The position numbers were made by a program, and so were the translations under genes. 64,000 bases of DNA from G963665405 sp963665405 (GTDB lineage Bacteria > Chloroflexota > Dehalococcoidia > Lucifugimonadales > G963665405): the NCBI GenBank assembly GCA_963665405.2, contig CAXXUH010000003.1, positions 186,001-250,000 of the forward strand. Reading direction: 5' to 3'. The notes under the pieces were generated by a model. That model was not told the origin of the DNA. It saw nothing but the letters and a program-made list of their open reading frames with translations, and made no database searches. Shown piece after piece: positions 50,452 through 59,836 of this stretch; within the stretch, counting starts at the first letter, position 1; every line of letters begins with the position of its first letter.

Positions 50452-51477
50452 ATGCGATTCGGCACCCTCATGTTCCCGATGAGCGAGCACCCCGAGAACG
50501 ACGGCGCCGTCGTGCACCAGGCGCTGCGCGAGGCCGAGCTCACCGAGGAGGTCGGGTTCGACGCCGTCTGGCTGACCGAGCACCACTTCGGCGGCACAGC
50601 CGCCTACGCCGACCCGGTGACCTTCGGAGCGGCGCTCGCCGTGAGAACGAGCCGGATCAAGATCGGGTTCGCCGTCGTCCAGCTCGCACTGCATCATCCG
50701 GTCTTGCTGGCCGCCCAGACGGCCCTGGTGGACCAGCTCAGCAGCGGACGGCTCATCGTCGGTACCGGTCGGGGCTCGGCCTACAACCACTATGAGTACA
50801 TCGGGTTCGGCACCAACCTGGAGAGGGGCCGGGCGATGCTGGCGGAGTCCGAAGAGCTGCTGGTCAAGGCCTGGGTTTCCAAGGACCTGGTCCACTCGGG
50901 CGAGTTCTTCAACGTCTCGCTTCCGATACTCCGGCCCAGACCCTTTCAGCAGCCTCATCCCCTGCTGGTGCGCGCGTGCCTGGGCGAGTCGTCGGTCGTT
51001 GCGATGGCCCAGATCGCCCGTCCGATTCTGATCGGGTCCCGGTCGGACGAGATCATCACGGGCCGCCTGAAGATGTTCCACGAAGCGATGGTGGGGGCCG
51101 GCCTCGACGACGCAACGATCGAGACCACCCTGAACGAGAGCTGGGCGGCCAAGAAGCTCGCAATCGCCGACACCTTCAGCGAGGCCAGAGACCTGGCCGA
51201 AGAGGGCTATCACAAGGAGCTCGACCACGAGCTGCGAAACCGGGAGATGTTCAACCCGCCGGACCTTCCGACGCCGCCAATCGAAACGGACGAGAAGGAC
51301 TTCGAGCAGCTGTTCATCATGGGGACCCCGTCGCAGGTCGCCGACCATATCGCCTCCCTCAGGGACGAAGGAGTCCGGAACCTGTTCCTTACGATCAACA
51401 GCGGAGAGCTGGACCCAAAGGTCGTAGACTGGTCCATCAGGATGGTCGGCGAGAAGGTACTGCCGCAGTTCAAATAG
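50452..51477 (+). CDS. LLM-class (luciferase-like) flavin-dependent oxidoreductase
   Basis: A 341-aa bacterial-luciferase-fold monooxygenase. Seen: RFGTLMFPMSEHPENDG, FDAVWLTEHHFGGTAAYADP, KIGFAVVQLALHHPVLLA, the FMN/F420-site LIVGTGRGSAYNHYEYIGF, PILIGSRSDE and IMGTPSQVADHIASLRDEG. The cofactor could be FMN or F420. CAGGAG precedes ATG 50452. It heads a run of flavoenzyme genes. Confidence 0.88.
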   Translation: MRFGTLMFPMSEHPENDGAVVHQALREAELTEEVGFDAVWLTEHHFGGTAAYADPVTFGAALAVRTSRIKIGFAVVQLALHHPVLLAAQTALVDQLSSGRLIVGTGRGSAYNHYEYIGFGTNLERGRAMLAESEELLVKAWVSKDLVHSGEFFNVSLPILRPRPFQQPHPLLVRACLGESSVVAMAQIARPILIGSRSDEIITGRLKMFHEAMVGAGLDDATIETTLNESWAAKKLAIADTFSEARDLAEEGYHKELDHELRNREMFNPPDLPTPPIETDEKDFEQLFIMGTPSQVADHIASLRDEGVRNLFLTINSGELDPKVVDWSIRMVGEKVLPQFK

Positions 51478-51486
51478 GCGGACATA

Positions 51487-51555
51487 GGGGAGTGCAGATC
51501 CCGACTCGTCGGGATCTGCCGGGAGTCTGAGGGTGTCTGAGGGTGTCCCTCAGAA
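51487..51555. repeat. Hairpin repeat with a doubled second-stem arm
   Basis: GTGCAG, CAGATCCCGActcgTCGGGATCTG (10-bp stem), then GTCTGAGGGTGTCTGAGGGT followed by GTCCCTCAG. The 5' arm CTGAGGGTGT is duplicated. Confidence 0.85.
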
Positions 51556-51636
51556 ACTCACAACCCACCTCTCAAAACTGTGGGGCGACGGGCGACTGAA
51601 AGCGGCACTTTCGGCACTCGCCAGGGAGTCCTTACC

Positions 51637-52767
51637 ATGCCACATGAGCCAGGGTCGGTGGTCATCGTCGGAGGCGGGGTGATCGGCTGTTTCATCGCCT
51701 TTCGCCTGGCCCAGGAGAACGTCTCCGTTACGCTCGTCGAGAAAGACTCCGTTGGGTCCGGCGCCTCCGGCACCTCAGCGGGTAACGTCATCCCCAACCG
51801 ACTGCTCTACGGCGATCTGGAGCTGGATCTGGGTGTCGAGAGCCTGAACCTCTTCCGGCGCCATCTGCCCGAGATCAAGGAGCGCTCCGGGATCGACATC
51901 CTGGACCAGGACGTCCGATACCTCTTCGCCGCTCTGGACGACGACGAGGTCCGGACGACAACGGGCGACCTTCAAGCGATGCAGGCCGCCGGCCTGAGAG
52001 CCGAGTGGATGAGCGGAGCCGAGGCACGCCGGCTCGAGCCGCGTCTCTCGCCGGAGGTCAGGGGCGGGTTGCTCCACCAGGACTGCATCCAGATCGACGG
52101 CCAGCGCTTCGTGTCAGCTCTGGTGGCGTCGGCCGAAGACCTGGGCGCCACAGTTGTCCACGCCGAGGCCGTCGGGCTGCGTCATGAGGGCGCGAGGGTG
52201 ACGGGCGTGCTCCTCCAGGGTGTGCCGGACATAAGCTGCGACACGGTGATCCTGGCGATGGGAGGCCATGCCGGAGTGGTCGCCCCCGATTGGCTCGGCA
52301 TCAACCTCCCCATCCGCCCCCACGCCCTGCAAAAGCTTCACCTGCGCATCATCGGCAGGGCACAGCCGTTCGCGGTCAACTGGGGCGGCGTGAACGTCAT
52401 CACCCGCAAAGACGGCCTGACCCACGCCGGCAGCAGGCACGACGACACCGGGTTCGAGGCCAGGACCACCGAGGAGGGGAGGGAGTGGCTTCTTGAGAGA
52501 GTCCGGGCCATACTTCCCGGCCTGCAGGCGGAGGTCGTCGAGGCGGGGGCCGCCGCCGCCGCCGAGACCGCCGACAACGTCCCGATGATCGGACCCATCC
52601 CCGGATTCGATGGCGTCTACCTGGCCTCTCCCGCGACCGACGGCTTCCACGTATCGTCCGGGGTCGCCGAGATCTTCGCCGAGCTGCTGGTCCACGGAAG
52701 AGAGCATCGCCTCCTCCCGCAGCTGCTGCCTGAGCGGTTGCTCTTGCCCGGCGGAGCCGCCGGATAG
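51637..52767 (+). CDS. FAD-dependent oxidoreductase (DAO family)
   Basis: A 376-aa D-amino-acid-oxidase/glycine-oxidase-fold flavoprotein. FAD dinucleotide motif VVIVGGGVIGCFIAFRLAQE followed by the acidic VTLVEKDSVGSGASGTSAGN. C-terminal FAD region DNVPMIGPIPGFDGVYLASP. It oxidises an amine, amino acid or hydroxy acid; the substrate is not evident. ATG 51637 follows AGGGAG; the longer frame upstream is non-family sequence. A paralogous DAO gene follows. Confidence 0.88.
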   Translation: MPHEPGSVVIVGGGVIGCFIAFRLAQENVSVTLVEKDSVGSGASGTSAGNVIPNRLLYGDLELDLGVESLNLFRRHLPEIKERSGIDILDQDVRYLFAALDDDEVRTTTGDLQAMQAAGLRAEWMSGAEARRLEPRLSPEVRGGLLHQDCIQIDGQRFVSALVASAEDLGATVVHAEAVGLRHEGARVTGVLLQGVPDISCDTVILAMGGHAGVVAPDWLGINLPIRPHALQKLHLRIIGRAQPFAVNWGGVNVITRKDGLTHAGSRHDDTGFEARTTEEGREWLLERVRAILPGLQAEVVEAGAAAAAETADNVPMIGPIPGFDGVYLASPATDGFHVSSGVAEIFAELLVHGREHRLLPQLLPERLLLPGGAAG

Positions 52768-52846
52768 CCGGGCGATAGCCAAACGGCGAATGTAGATGGC
52801 CGGAGCTTTTCGAGTCTGTGTCCCGGGAAACTCCCTTCGCGTGCTC

Positions 52847-52940
52847 TCGTCGGGACTGCCGGGAGTCAGAGAGCCTGCCCTGAGCTCCGATTTATCGCGA
52901 GTCTCGACATAGTCGGACCTGTCGAAGGGATGTCCCTCAG
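52847..52940. repeat. Hairpin repeat, extended-loop subtype
   Basis: TCGTCGGGACTGCCGGGAGT, then CAGAGAGCCTGCCCTGAGCT, TTATCGCGAGTCTCGACATA, CGGACCTGTCGAAGGGATGT and CCCTCAG. It lacks the GTGCAG start. Confidence 0.78.
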
Positions 52941-53006
52941 ATCACCCTTATTCTTCCTGGGTTGGGAGGGACCGCACCGCCGACGGCCTCCAGAGGGACC
53001 TAGAAT

Positions 53007-53098
53007 TGGGGAGTGCAGAGGGGCGGAGCCCCACTGCCGGGAGTCCGAGGGTGTCTCTCGGGAATTACCCCCCACCATTGTGGGGAGGGGGGTGAGGT
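53007..53098. repeat. Hairpin repeat, standard copy
   Basis: GTGCAG, AGGGGCggaGCCCC, GGGAGTCCGAGGGTGTCTCT with CGG (CCGAGGGtgtCTCTCGG: both outer bases changed together), and CCCCCCACCATTGTGGGGAG. Confidence 0.82.
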
Positions 53099-53150
53099 TT
53101 GGAGAAAGGGCGGCTCTTGATAAGCGCACAGGGAGCCTAGAAAGGATCGA

Positions 53151-54257
53151 ATGTCCTCCCAACCCGACGTAGTAATCGTAGGCGGAGGGGTGATAGGCTG
53201 CTCCATCGCCTTCCATCTCGCGAAACGCGGCATGAGGCCGCTTGTCCTCGAGCGAGGACGGCTGGGTGGCGAAGCTACCACCGCGTCCTCGGGGATCGTG
53301 TACGGCCATCACGGGAGCGACGGCCTGGCACGGCTGTCCCGGGACAGCTATGCGGTGCTTCCGTCTGAAATAGAGGAGCTCAAAGAGCTGGGCGGCGTCG
53401 ACGCCGAGCTGATCAAGTGCGGCAGGCTGGACGTGGCCCTCACGGACGCTGAGGCGAGCCTCCTCCGGGGCGAAGTCGGACCGCATGCCGAGCAGGGGCT
53501 CGCCGCGGAGTGGCTCGATTCGGAGCAAGCTCGCGAGCTCGAACCCGCGCTGAGCGAGTCCATCCTCGGCGGCCTGCACGTCCCGGACGTCTCGGCGGTT
53601 AACAACCAACGGCTCAGCGACGCCTATGCTGCCGCCGCGACCCGTTTGGGCGCCAGAGTCCGTCTCGGCGTGGACATCGTGGGTCTCACGCGCAGCGGCG
53701 CGCAGGTGACCGGGGTTCGACTGCACGAGGGAGACATCCAGGCCGGCCACGTCGTCATCGCGGCTGGCGCCTGGAGCCGGGTGCTGGGGGAGTCGATAGG
53801 GGTAAGCATCCCGGTGCGTCCGGTCAGAGGCCAGAACCTTAATCTCCTGCCGGCCGCCGGGAGCGTTCGGACCAACGTCACCAACGACGAGTGCGTAATC
53901 GTCCCGCGGGCGGACGGATCGCTGGTCGTTGGGGTCACCGTCGAGGACTCGGGCTTCGACTCCCGCGTCACGGCCGAGGGCGTTCGTGAAATCTTGGATC
54001 GGGTCGTCCGCTTGGTACCTGCGCTTGGAGAGGCCAGCTTCACCTGGGCCATCGCCGGCCTCCGCCCCGCGTCCGCCGACGATCTCCCCATCATCGGGGC
54101 CGTGTCCGGGCTGGACGGCCTCAGCATTGCGGCGGGACACTACCGCAGCGGCATCGTCCTGTCGCCCATCACCGGATCGCTGATCGCCGGCCAGATCGCT
54201 GGAGAACCATCGGAATACCTCTCGATCTTCGGTCCCGACAGATTCCAGTCCTCCTGA
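53151..54257 (+). CDS. FAD-dependent oxidoreductase (DAO/glycine-oxidase-like)
   Basis: A 368-aa flavoprotein paralogous to the preceding one. FAD motif VVIVGGGVIGCSIAFHLAKRG, LVLERGRLGGEATTASSGIV, a central ESILGGLHVPDVSAVNNQRL segment, VVIAAGAWSRVLGESIG, and the C-terminal GLRPASADDLPIIGAVSGLDG with AAGHYRSGIVLSP. The last motif is close to glycine oxidase ThiO, but no thiamine gene is near. Together with the preceding DAO and the LLM enzyme it suggests amine or amino-acid oxidation. Confidence 0.9.
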   Translation: MSSQPDVVIVGGGVIGCSIAFHLAKRGMRPLVLERGRLGGEATTASSGIVYGHHGSDGLARLSRDSYAVLPSEIEELKELGGVDAELIKCGRLDVALTDAEASLLRGEVGPHAEQGLAAEWLDSEQARELEPALSESILGGLHVPDVSAVNNQRLSDAYAAAATRLGARVRLGVDIVGLTRSGAQVTGVRLHEGDIQAGHVVIAAGAWSRVLGESIGVSIPVRPVRGQNLNLLPAAGSVRTNVTNDECVIVPRADGSLVVGVTVEDSGFDSRVTAEGVREILDRVVRLVPALGEASFTWAIAGLRPASADDLPIIGAVSGLDGLSIAAGHYRSGIVLSPITGSLIAGQIAGEPSEYLSIFGPDRFQSS

Positions 54258-54285
54258 CCGAACCAGATCGGCGGAGTTGTGCCAA

Positions 54286-54757
54286 AGGGAAGTGCAGAGG
54301 GGAAGCCCCTCTGCCGGGAGTCTGAGGGTGTCCCTCAGAAAACTCTTGTTTCTCCCCCTGGGTGGGGAGAGGCGCGGCCAGATCGCAGACCTGATGGAGT
54401 CCCCGGTCAAAGGGCAGTGCAGAGGGGAAGCCCCTCTGCCGGGAGTCTGAGGGTGTCCCTCAGAAAGCTCTTATTTCTCCCCCCTGGGTGGGGAGAGGCG
54501 CGGCCAGATCGCAGACCTGATGGAGTCCCCCGTCAAAGGGCAGTGCAGGGGGGAAGCCCCTCTGCCGGGAGTCTGAGGGTGTCCCTAAGAAAGCTCTTAT
54601 TTCTCCCCCCTGGGTGGGGAGGGGCGCGGCCAGATCGCAGACCTGATGGAGTCCCCCGTCAAAGGGCAGTGCAGAGGGGAAGCCCCTCTGCCGGGAGTCC
54701 GAGGGTGTCCCTCAGAAAGCTCTTATTTCCCCCCCTGGGCGGGGATGGGCCACCAGA
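54286..54757. repeat. Four tandem copies of the hairpin repeat (period about 125-126 bp)
   Basis: GTGCAG occurs at 54292, 54417, 54543 and 54669. Each unit has CAGAGGGGaaGCCCCTCTG, GCCGGGAGTCTGAGGGTGTC plus CCTCAG, TCTTATTTCTCCCCCCTGGG and GCCAGATCGCAGACCTGATG. Copies differ at few positions, so the array is young. It precedes the NIPSNAP gene by about 30 bp. Confidence 0.92.
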
Positions 54758-54789
54758 CCCCCTGGATATCCAGAAAGGAAGGCAACTAG

Positions 54790-55404
54790 ATGATCTACGA
54801 GATACGCACCTACGAGCTGAAGCCTCGAATCTACGACCAGTTCGACAGACGGGTCGCCGAGAAGATCCCGGCCCGGACGAAGCTGTCGACCCTGGTCGGC
54901 TTCTGGAGGACGGACATAGGCCCGCTCAACCAGGTCGTGCACATCTGGCCGTACGAGGACCTGGGTCAGAGGACCGAGATCCGGGCGCAGGCGGTCGCCG
55001 GTGGTCAGTGGCCCCCCGATACCGCCGAGTTCATCACCGCGATGGAGTCGGAGATCTACCTGCCGGCGCCCTTCATGGACCCTATGAGCCCCGGCGATCC
55101 GGGGCCGATATACGAGATGCGAACCTACACCTATCCGCTGGCGTCGATCCCCTCCGTACTCGAAGCCTGGAACGAGGTCATCGAGGACCGTAAGAAGCTG
55201 TCGCCCCTGATCGGCTGCTGGTACTCGGAGCTGGGGGGACTCAACAAGCTCGTCCACATCTGGGCCTACCGGAGCCTGGCCGAGCGCAACAGCGTCAGGG
55301 AGAAGGCATTGAGCAGCGGCCGCTGGCCACCCAGGTCCAGCATTGCCCCCCTCAGGATGGAGAACAAGATCATGCTCCCCGCCTCCTTCTCGCCTCTGCA
55401 ATAG
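54790..55404 (+). CDS. NIPSNAP family protein
   Basis: A 204-aa protein made of two repeated NIPSNAP (dimeric alpha-beta barrel) domains: IYEIRTYELKPRIYDQFDRR with TLVGFWRTDIGPLNQVVHIW, and IYEMRTYTYPLASIPSVLEA with PLIGCWYSELGGLNKLVHIW. The family is linked to small-molecule catabolism in bacteria, but no reaction is assigned. AGGAAGG precedes the ATG. Confidence 0.92.
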   Translation: MIYEIRTYELKPRIYDQFDRRVAEKIPARTKLSTLVGFWRTDIGPLNQVVHIWPYEDLGQRTEIRAQAVAGGQWPPDTAEFITAMESEIYLPAPFMDPMSPGDPGPIYEMRTYTYPLASIPSVLEAWNEVIEDRKKLSPLIGCWYSELGGLNKLVHIWAYRSLAERNSVREKALSSGRWPPRSSIAPLRMENKIMLPASFSPLQ

Positions 55405-55419
55405 GCCGGAGACGGATCG

Positions 55420-55830
55420 CTACTGCTGACCGTCCGGCCCGCCGGGCGAGTCGACGATCGCCTCGGCCTCGATCTCGACCAGCATGTCCGGCGAGGCGAA
55501 CTCCTTCACCACCAGCGTCGTGTTCGCTGGCAGAATATCGCCGAAGAACTCTCGATGAGCCCTCCCCGCCGCTTCGAAGTCGTCGATCTCCTTCAGGAAC
55601 ACCCGTGTCCTCACCACATCTCGCAGACCGGCTCCGGCCTCCACCAGGGCTCTTTCGATCGTCTTCAGGACGTGGACCGCCTGCTCATAGGCGTCGATGC
55701 CGCGAACCTCCCCGGCGTTGTTGGCAGACGTGGTGCCCGCGACATGAACGAACGGACCGACCCGCACGGCCCTGGAGTACCCAACCACCGGCTCCCAACG
55801 GCCTCCGCTCGATATGTTCGTCCGCTGCAT
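55420..55830 (-). CDS. RidA/YjgF family protein
   Basis: A 136-aa enamine/imine deaminase-family protein. It shows YSRAVRVGPFVHVAGTTSAN, AYEQAVHVLKTIERALVEAG, the conserved Arg in DVVRTRVFLKEIDDF and TTLVVKEFASPDMLVEIEAEAI, with Glu near the end. It scavenges reactive enamine intermediates made by PLP or flavin enzymes, which fits the neighbouring DAO-family oxidases. GGAGGAGCGGAC precedes the ATG. Confidence 0.93.
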   Translation of the reverse strand: MQRTNISSGGRWEPVVGYSRAVRVGPFVHVAGTTSANNAGEVRGIDAYEQAVHVLKTIERALVEAGAGLRDVVRTRVFLKEIDDFEAAGRAHREFFGDILPANTTLVVKEFASPDMLVEIEAEAIVDSPGGPDGQQ

Positions 55831-55854
55831 GTCCGCTCCTCCGGTTTCGTCTTC

Positions 55855-56439
55855 CTACCGAGACAACCTGGCCTGCTCCACCTCCCTCACGACACGGCCG
55901 CGGGCGAAGCCAAGCTCCACGGCTCGTGAGACGTCCAGGTCGGCCTCCGCGTCACGTCCCAGCAGGGTGTATGCCACCGCTCGGACGTAATGGGCGCCCG
56001 GCAGGTCGGCGTCGATCCGGATCGCGCGGTCGAGGTCATCCAGAGAGCGCTGTCGCTCCCCGAGAGCGAGATAGGCCATGCCCCTGTTTGTGTACGCTTC
56101 GGCCATCGACGGATCGATCTCGATGGCGGCGTCCAGGTCCTCGATCGCCCTTCGCATCCGGCCAAGCCTGTAGTAGGTGCCTCCCCGGTTACTCAGAGCC
56201 GCCGCGTGGCGCGGAGCCAGGCGAACCGCCCGGTCGAGCCGTTCCAGAGCCTCGTCGTACCGTCCGAACCTGAACAGCCGTGCGCCCTCGTTGTTGAGCT
56301 CGTCCGCGATGGCTCGGGCCGCGGCCCCCTGGTCGCCTGGATCGAGAGGGCTCTCCGTTTGACCCTCGGCCGCGCACGCGACGGACATCAGCGCCACCGC
56401 TGCGAGAACCGTGATTGTCACCTTCGAGAATCTTGTCAT
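55855..56439 (-). CDS. TPR-repeat lipoprotein
   Basis: A 194-aa exported lipoprotein. Lipobox LMSVAC (Cys near 22), short linker, then about four tetratricopeptide repeats: NNEGARLFRFGRYDEALERL, LSNRGGTYYRLGRMRRAIED, YTNRGMAYLALGERQRSLDD and YVRAVAYTLLGRDAEADLDV. It is a likely protein-protein interaction scaffold outside the membrane. It ends 24 nt before the RidA gene on the same strand. Confidence 0.88.
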   Translation of the reverse strand: MTRFSKVTITVLAAVALMSVACAAEGQTESPLDPGDQGAAARAIADELNNEGARLFRFGRYDEALERLDRAVRLAPRHAAALSNRGGTYYRLGRMRRAIEDLDAAIEIDPSMAEAYTNRGMAYLALGERQRSLDDLDRAIRIDADLPGAHYVRAVAYTLLGRDAEADLDVSRAVELGFARGRVVREVEQARLSR

Positions 56440-56814
56440 TGGAGATCCGTCCGGCTCCGGGTGGGCGTCACGCCACGATTATAGGCCAATCTCGGCTCAG
56501 TCGGTCGAAGACGGAAGCTTTCGGGTCGACACCCAGGGCGTTTGGCGGCTGTCACACATGAAGGACGGCCGTCTCAAATGCGACTCTAGCTTCGGGGGGG
56601 TTTCGGATCCAGATTGGTGCTACTGAGGTCCTATGGAGGATTGGAATCGGCTTCAAGATTGCGGCGACTCGCTGTCATCCGTGGGCTCTACATCGGAGTC
56701 ATGAGCCTCCAGAACGCCGCGGCGCAGCCACTGAGCCCTTGCTTCCACTGATCTCATCTTTCTAGATCTGGTATCAAGAAGACCCGACAGCCAAGGGAAA
56801 GAAGGGGGCCCAAG
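56440..56814. other. Spacer at the edge of a lower-GC region
   Basis: About 375 bp between the divergent TPR and BMP genes. It has no convincing ORF, tRNA or main-family repeat. Base composition falls toward AT here, marking the left edge of the signalling island. Confidence 0.45.
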
Positions 56815-57877
56815 ATGCTTTGGAAAATCGGAAGACGCGTTGCCATTGGCGGAGTCTTACTGATGTTGTGTAGCCTGACACTGGCAGGCTGTGCAGGGAC
56901 GGGAAACGAGAAACAAACTGACTCCTTTGATGCCGAGATAGATGCTTTTAAGGTGGCCATGGTGATTCCGGGCGAGATAGATGACAACGCTTGGGGGCAA
57001 GTGGGTTATGAGGGGCTAGAGTCAATCAAAAGCGAGCTTGGGGCCGAAGTGGCTTACAACACGCACGTCCCCTTTGATCCCAACGTTGATGTTGAGGGAA
57101 TGTTTCGCCGGTATGCTCAAGAAGGCTTTGATCTTATTATTGGTCACGGCGACGGATATCGTGATGACCTCGAGACAGTGGCAGAAGAATTTCCTCGCAC
57201 CAAGTTCATGTTAGTGGGCAGGTATGGGGGAAATAACAAGAACCTTGGCGCTGTATCGCTTCGCTCAGGCGAAATGGGCTATCTGACCGGGGTGGTGGCA
57301 GCCCTCAAAACAAAGACAAACAAAGTTGCCTTCATTGGCGCCGAGGAAAACGCACTTCTCCATGAGCAGGCCACTCAGTTTGAACGAGGGGCCAAAGCTA
57401 TCAACCCTGAAGTAGAAGTATTCATCGAGTGGACGGGAAGTTGGACCGACAAAGCCAAGGTCAGAGAAACTGCCCGGGCTTCGATTGACTCGGGAGCCGA
57501 TGTTGTCATGGGGCTCGCCGATCAAGCTTCTTTTGGTGTGGTGGCAGAGCGCCGCCTCCCAGGTATCGGATGATCCGGTCGACATTGAAGTCGCCAAAGA
57601 GGCAGGAGTTCATGCCATAGGGGTGTATTGGGACCAACATCAACTTGCACCGGATACCATCCTAACCAGCATGACCTTGGACATACCGAAGGCGATCTTG
57701 GAAGGCGCCCTGCTAGTCCAAAAGGGACATTTCGAGGGCAGGCAGTATAAGTTTGGGCTGCGAGAGGACGTACATGACCTAGCTCCTTTCTATGGTTCCT
57801 TGACCCCCGCGCAAGAAGAAGTTGTGAACGATGCGCGAAACGACATATTACTAGGCGAGATAGATGTCTCGCTTTGA
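56815..57877 (+). pseudogene. BMP-family (Med-like) substrate-binding lipoprotein, frameshifted
   Basis: Signal peptide with lipobox (SLTLAGC, Cys near 26), then BMP-family sequence: KVAMVIPGEIDDNAWGQVGY, RYAQEGFDLIIGHGDGYRDD, GEMGYLTGVVAALKTKTNKV, FIEWTGSWTDKAKVRETARA. The frame ends in a TGA at 57571-57573. The rest (AKEAGVHAIGVYWDQHQLAP, TLDIPKAILEGALLVQKG) continues in another frame from about 57545. The break follows the ligand-binding core. It precedes a histidine kinase, so it probably fed a ligand signal to it. GC content is visibly lower than in the rest of the window, a sign of transfer. Confidence 0.85.
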
Positions 57878-57886
57878 GCAGACCCT

Positions 57887-59836
57887 GTGCCCATAGGAGG
57901 GCGCATCACCGATTGGGGCACTCCCGTCATGATGTCGTTGACGCACAAAGGGGCTCGGGCGTTAGATAATACGGATGTCGACATTGGCATACCTAAGAGT
58001 TCGATTTATTCGATAGCTAATCAGCTCAGGTACGGCATCGTCGTTCTAATTGTGCTGAGTTTGGTGCCGACGGCGGGGATTCTGACCGGGCAGCGCATCT
58101 ACATCAGCTTCCACACTCAACGTGAGCAATCGTTCGATGTCGTGCAAGGGCGCAGCCGGATTGTTGCGAACGAGATAAATGCCTACGTGGAAGACTTACA
58201 GAGCAAGCTCAGCTACCTGGCGAGAGTACAAGGCTTGACACAGCTGCCGCCTGAGACTCTGCTGAGCTTGCTGGGGGCAGTAATTCGCAACAATAGCGCC
58301 TATGAAATAGTTGCTGTTATCGATAGCACCGGTCGAATTATTGCGGAAGTTTCACCTTATGGGCAATTAGAAGCAGATAATCTTGCTGATTCGCCCCCAT
58401 TTATCTACGCGCTCAGCCGCGAAGAATATTTTGTGGGCTCGGTTGAGCTTGACTCAGCCACCCAACTGCCAATGACAATCTTTTCGGTTCCCGTTAGAAA
58501 CCAACAGGATCAGGTGGATGGTGTATTGCTAGCGCGGGTTAACCTAAGATTCCTGTGGTTCGTGGTCTCTCAGGTTGACGTGGGGCAGACTGGCTACGCC
58601 TACGTTCTTGACAACCGCAACGTTCTGATCGCCGAAAATGAACGTACTGCTGCGAATTACCGTCCGCAAGACATCTCCCAGCGCTCTTTCATCCAGAAGT
58701 TAACATCGGGTGCTCCGAAACCTACTACATATCAAGGTTTGAGAGGGACTCAAGTAATAGCGGCAATATCCCCCATCCGAAGCGTGCATTGGAACACCGT
58801 GGTAGAACTGCCCACCGCTGAAGCCTACAGCCGAATTCGGCACATGATTTTCATTATGGGTGGAGCTGTGGCCGTGGCAGTAGCGTTTGCGGTTCCAATA
58901 AGTATCTTCTTCTCTCGGAGGGTAAGTTCACCCCTTCAGAGATTAACGGAGGCCTCCATTCAGATTGGTGCTGGCAATATGGGTGCACGTGTGAATGTTG
59001 GCAGCCGTGATGAGATGGGAGTATTAGCGGAAACCTTTAATCAGATGGCCGGTAACTTGCAAACTGCGAATGTGTCGCTTGAGAATCGGACGGACGCGCT
59101 CGAAAGGAGCAACCAGGAGCTGCAGGAATTTGTATATGCGGCTGCCCATGACTTGCAGGAGCCCCTGCGCAAGGTGCAGGCGTTCGGTGACAGGTTGATG
59201 GGCAGATACAGCGACGCCCTCGACGAGCGGGGCATCGATTATCTCAGCAGAATGAGGGATGCCTCCGGGCGCATGCAGACGTTGATTAATGACCTGCTTA
59301 CGTATTCCAGAGTAACTACTAAGGCCAAGCCTTTCATGGAGGTCGATCTCAACGAAGTGGCGCAGGAAGTTGTGTCTGACCTTGAAATCCGGTTGGAGGA
59401 GACCAATGGCCGAGTGGAGATAGGCCAATTGCCTACCATTGAGGCCGACCGGACACAGATCCGTCAGCTGCTCCAAAATCTGATGGGGAACGCGCTGAAG
59501 TTCGGACGTCTTGAAGAGCCGCCCGTCGTGACGATCAGCGGGAGGATCGTGCACGCAGCAGCCTCGAGCGACGATCCTCAGCCGCGTGAACTCTGTGAGA
59601 TAGTCGTCGAAGACAACGGCATCGGTTTCGAGGATGCTTACAAGGAACAGATTTTTGCGATTTTCAACAGACTGCATGGTCGCACCGAGTACGAAGGGAC
59701 CGGTCTGGGATTAGCTGTGTGCCGCAAGATCGTCCAACGCCACGGGGGGGTGATCTCGGCCGAGAGCACGCTCGGCCGAGGCTCGACTTTCTCGGTCACG
59801 CTGCCCGTCGCCCGAGTTCCCGGGAAAGAGGACTAA
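57887..59836 (+). CDS. Transmembrane sensor histidine kinase (Cache-HAMP-HisKA-HATPase)
   Basis: About 649 aa. One membrane helix (about 49-70), an extracytoplasmic double-Cache-like region (about 75-320: AYEIVAVIDSTGRIIAEVSP, TGYAYVLDNRNVLIAEN), a second helix (about 325-343), HAMP (about 345-395), then the kinase: H-box FVYAAAHDLQEPLRKVQAFG (phytochrome-like, His about 425), N-box LLQNLMGNALKFGR, G1 IVVEDNGIGFED and G2 GTGLGLAVCRKIVQRHGG. The start is uncertain: GTG 57887 lacks a ribosome-binding site, ATG 57929 is also possible, and AGGAGG (57895-57900) suits an ATC at 57905. One nucleotide separates it from the response regulator. Confidence 0.92.
   Translation: MPIGGRITDWGTPVMMSLTHKGARALDNTDVDIGIPKSSIYSIANQLRYGIVVLIVLSLVPTAGILTGQRIYISFHTQREQSFDVVQGRSRIVANEINAYVEDLQSKLSYLARVQGLTQLPPETLLSLLGAVIRNNSAYEIVAVIDSTGRIIAEVSPYGQLEADNLADSPPFIYALSREEYFVGSVELDSATQLPMTIFSVPVRNQQDQVDGVLLARVNLRFLWFVVSQVDVGQTGYAYVLDNRNVLIAENERTAANYRPQDISQRSFIQKLTSGAPKPTTYQGLRGTQVIAAISPIRSVHWNTVVELPTAEAYSRIRHMIFIMGGAVAVAVAFAVPISIFFSRRVSSPLQRLTEASIQIGAGNMGARVNVGSRDEMGVLAETFNQMAGNLQTANVSLENRTDALERSNQELQEFVYAAAHDLQEPLRKVQAFGDRLMGRYSDALDERGIDYLSRMRDASGRMQTLINDLLTYSRVTTKAKPFMEVDLNEVAQEVVSDLEIRLEETNGRVEIGQLPTIEADRTQIRQLLQNLMGNALKFGRLEEPPVVTISGRIVHAAASSDDPQPRELCEIVVEDNGIGFEDAYKEQIFAIFNRLHGRTEYEGTGLGLAVCRKIVQRHGGVISAESTLGRGSTFSVTLPVARVPGKED

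Larger units (their letters stand above)
52768..53150. other. Spacer between the two DAO genes, filled with repeats
   Basis: About 380 bp, containing the extended-loop hairpin repeat (52847-52940) and a standard copy (53007-53098). No gene. Confidence 0.6.

Noticed and set aside
54286..54757. CRISPR-like array
   Set aside because: Units are contiguous 125-bp tandem copies with no variable spacers of uniform length and no cas genes nearby.
56580..56760. Possible tRNA-like segment in the spacer before the BMP gene
   Set aside because: No acceptor stem, T-loop or anticodon arm could be fitted.
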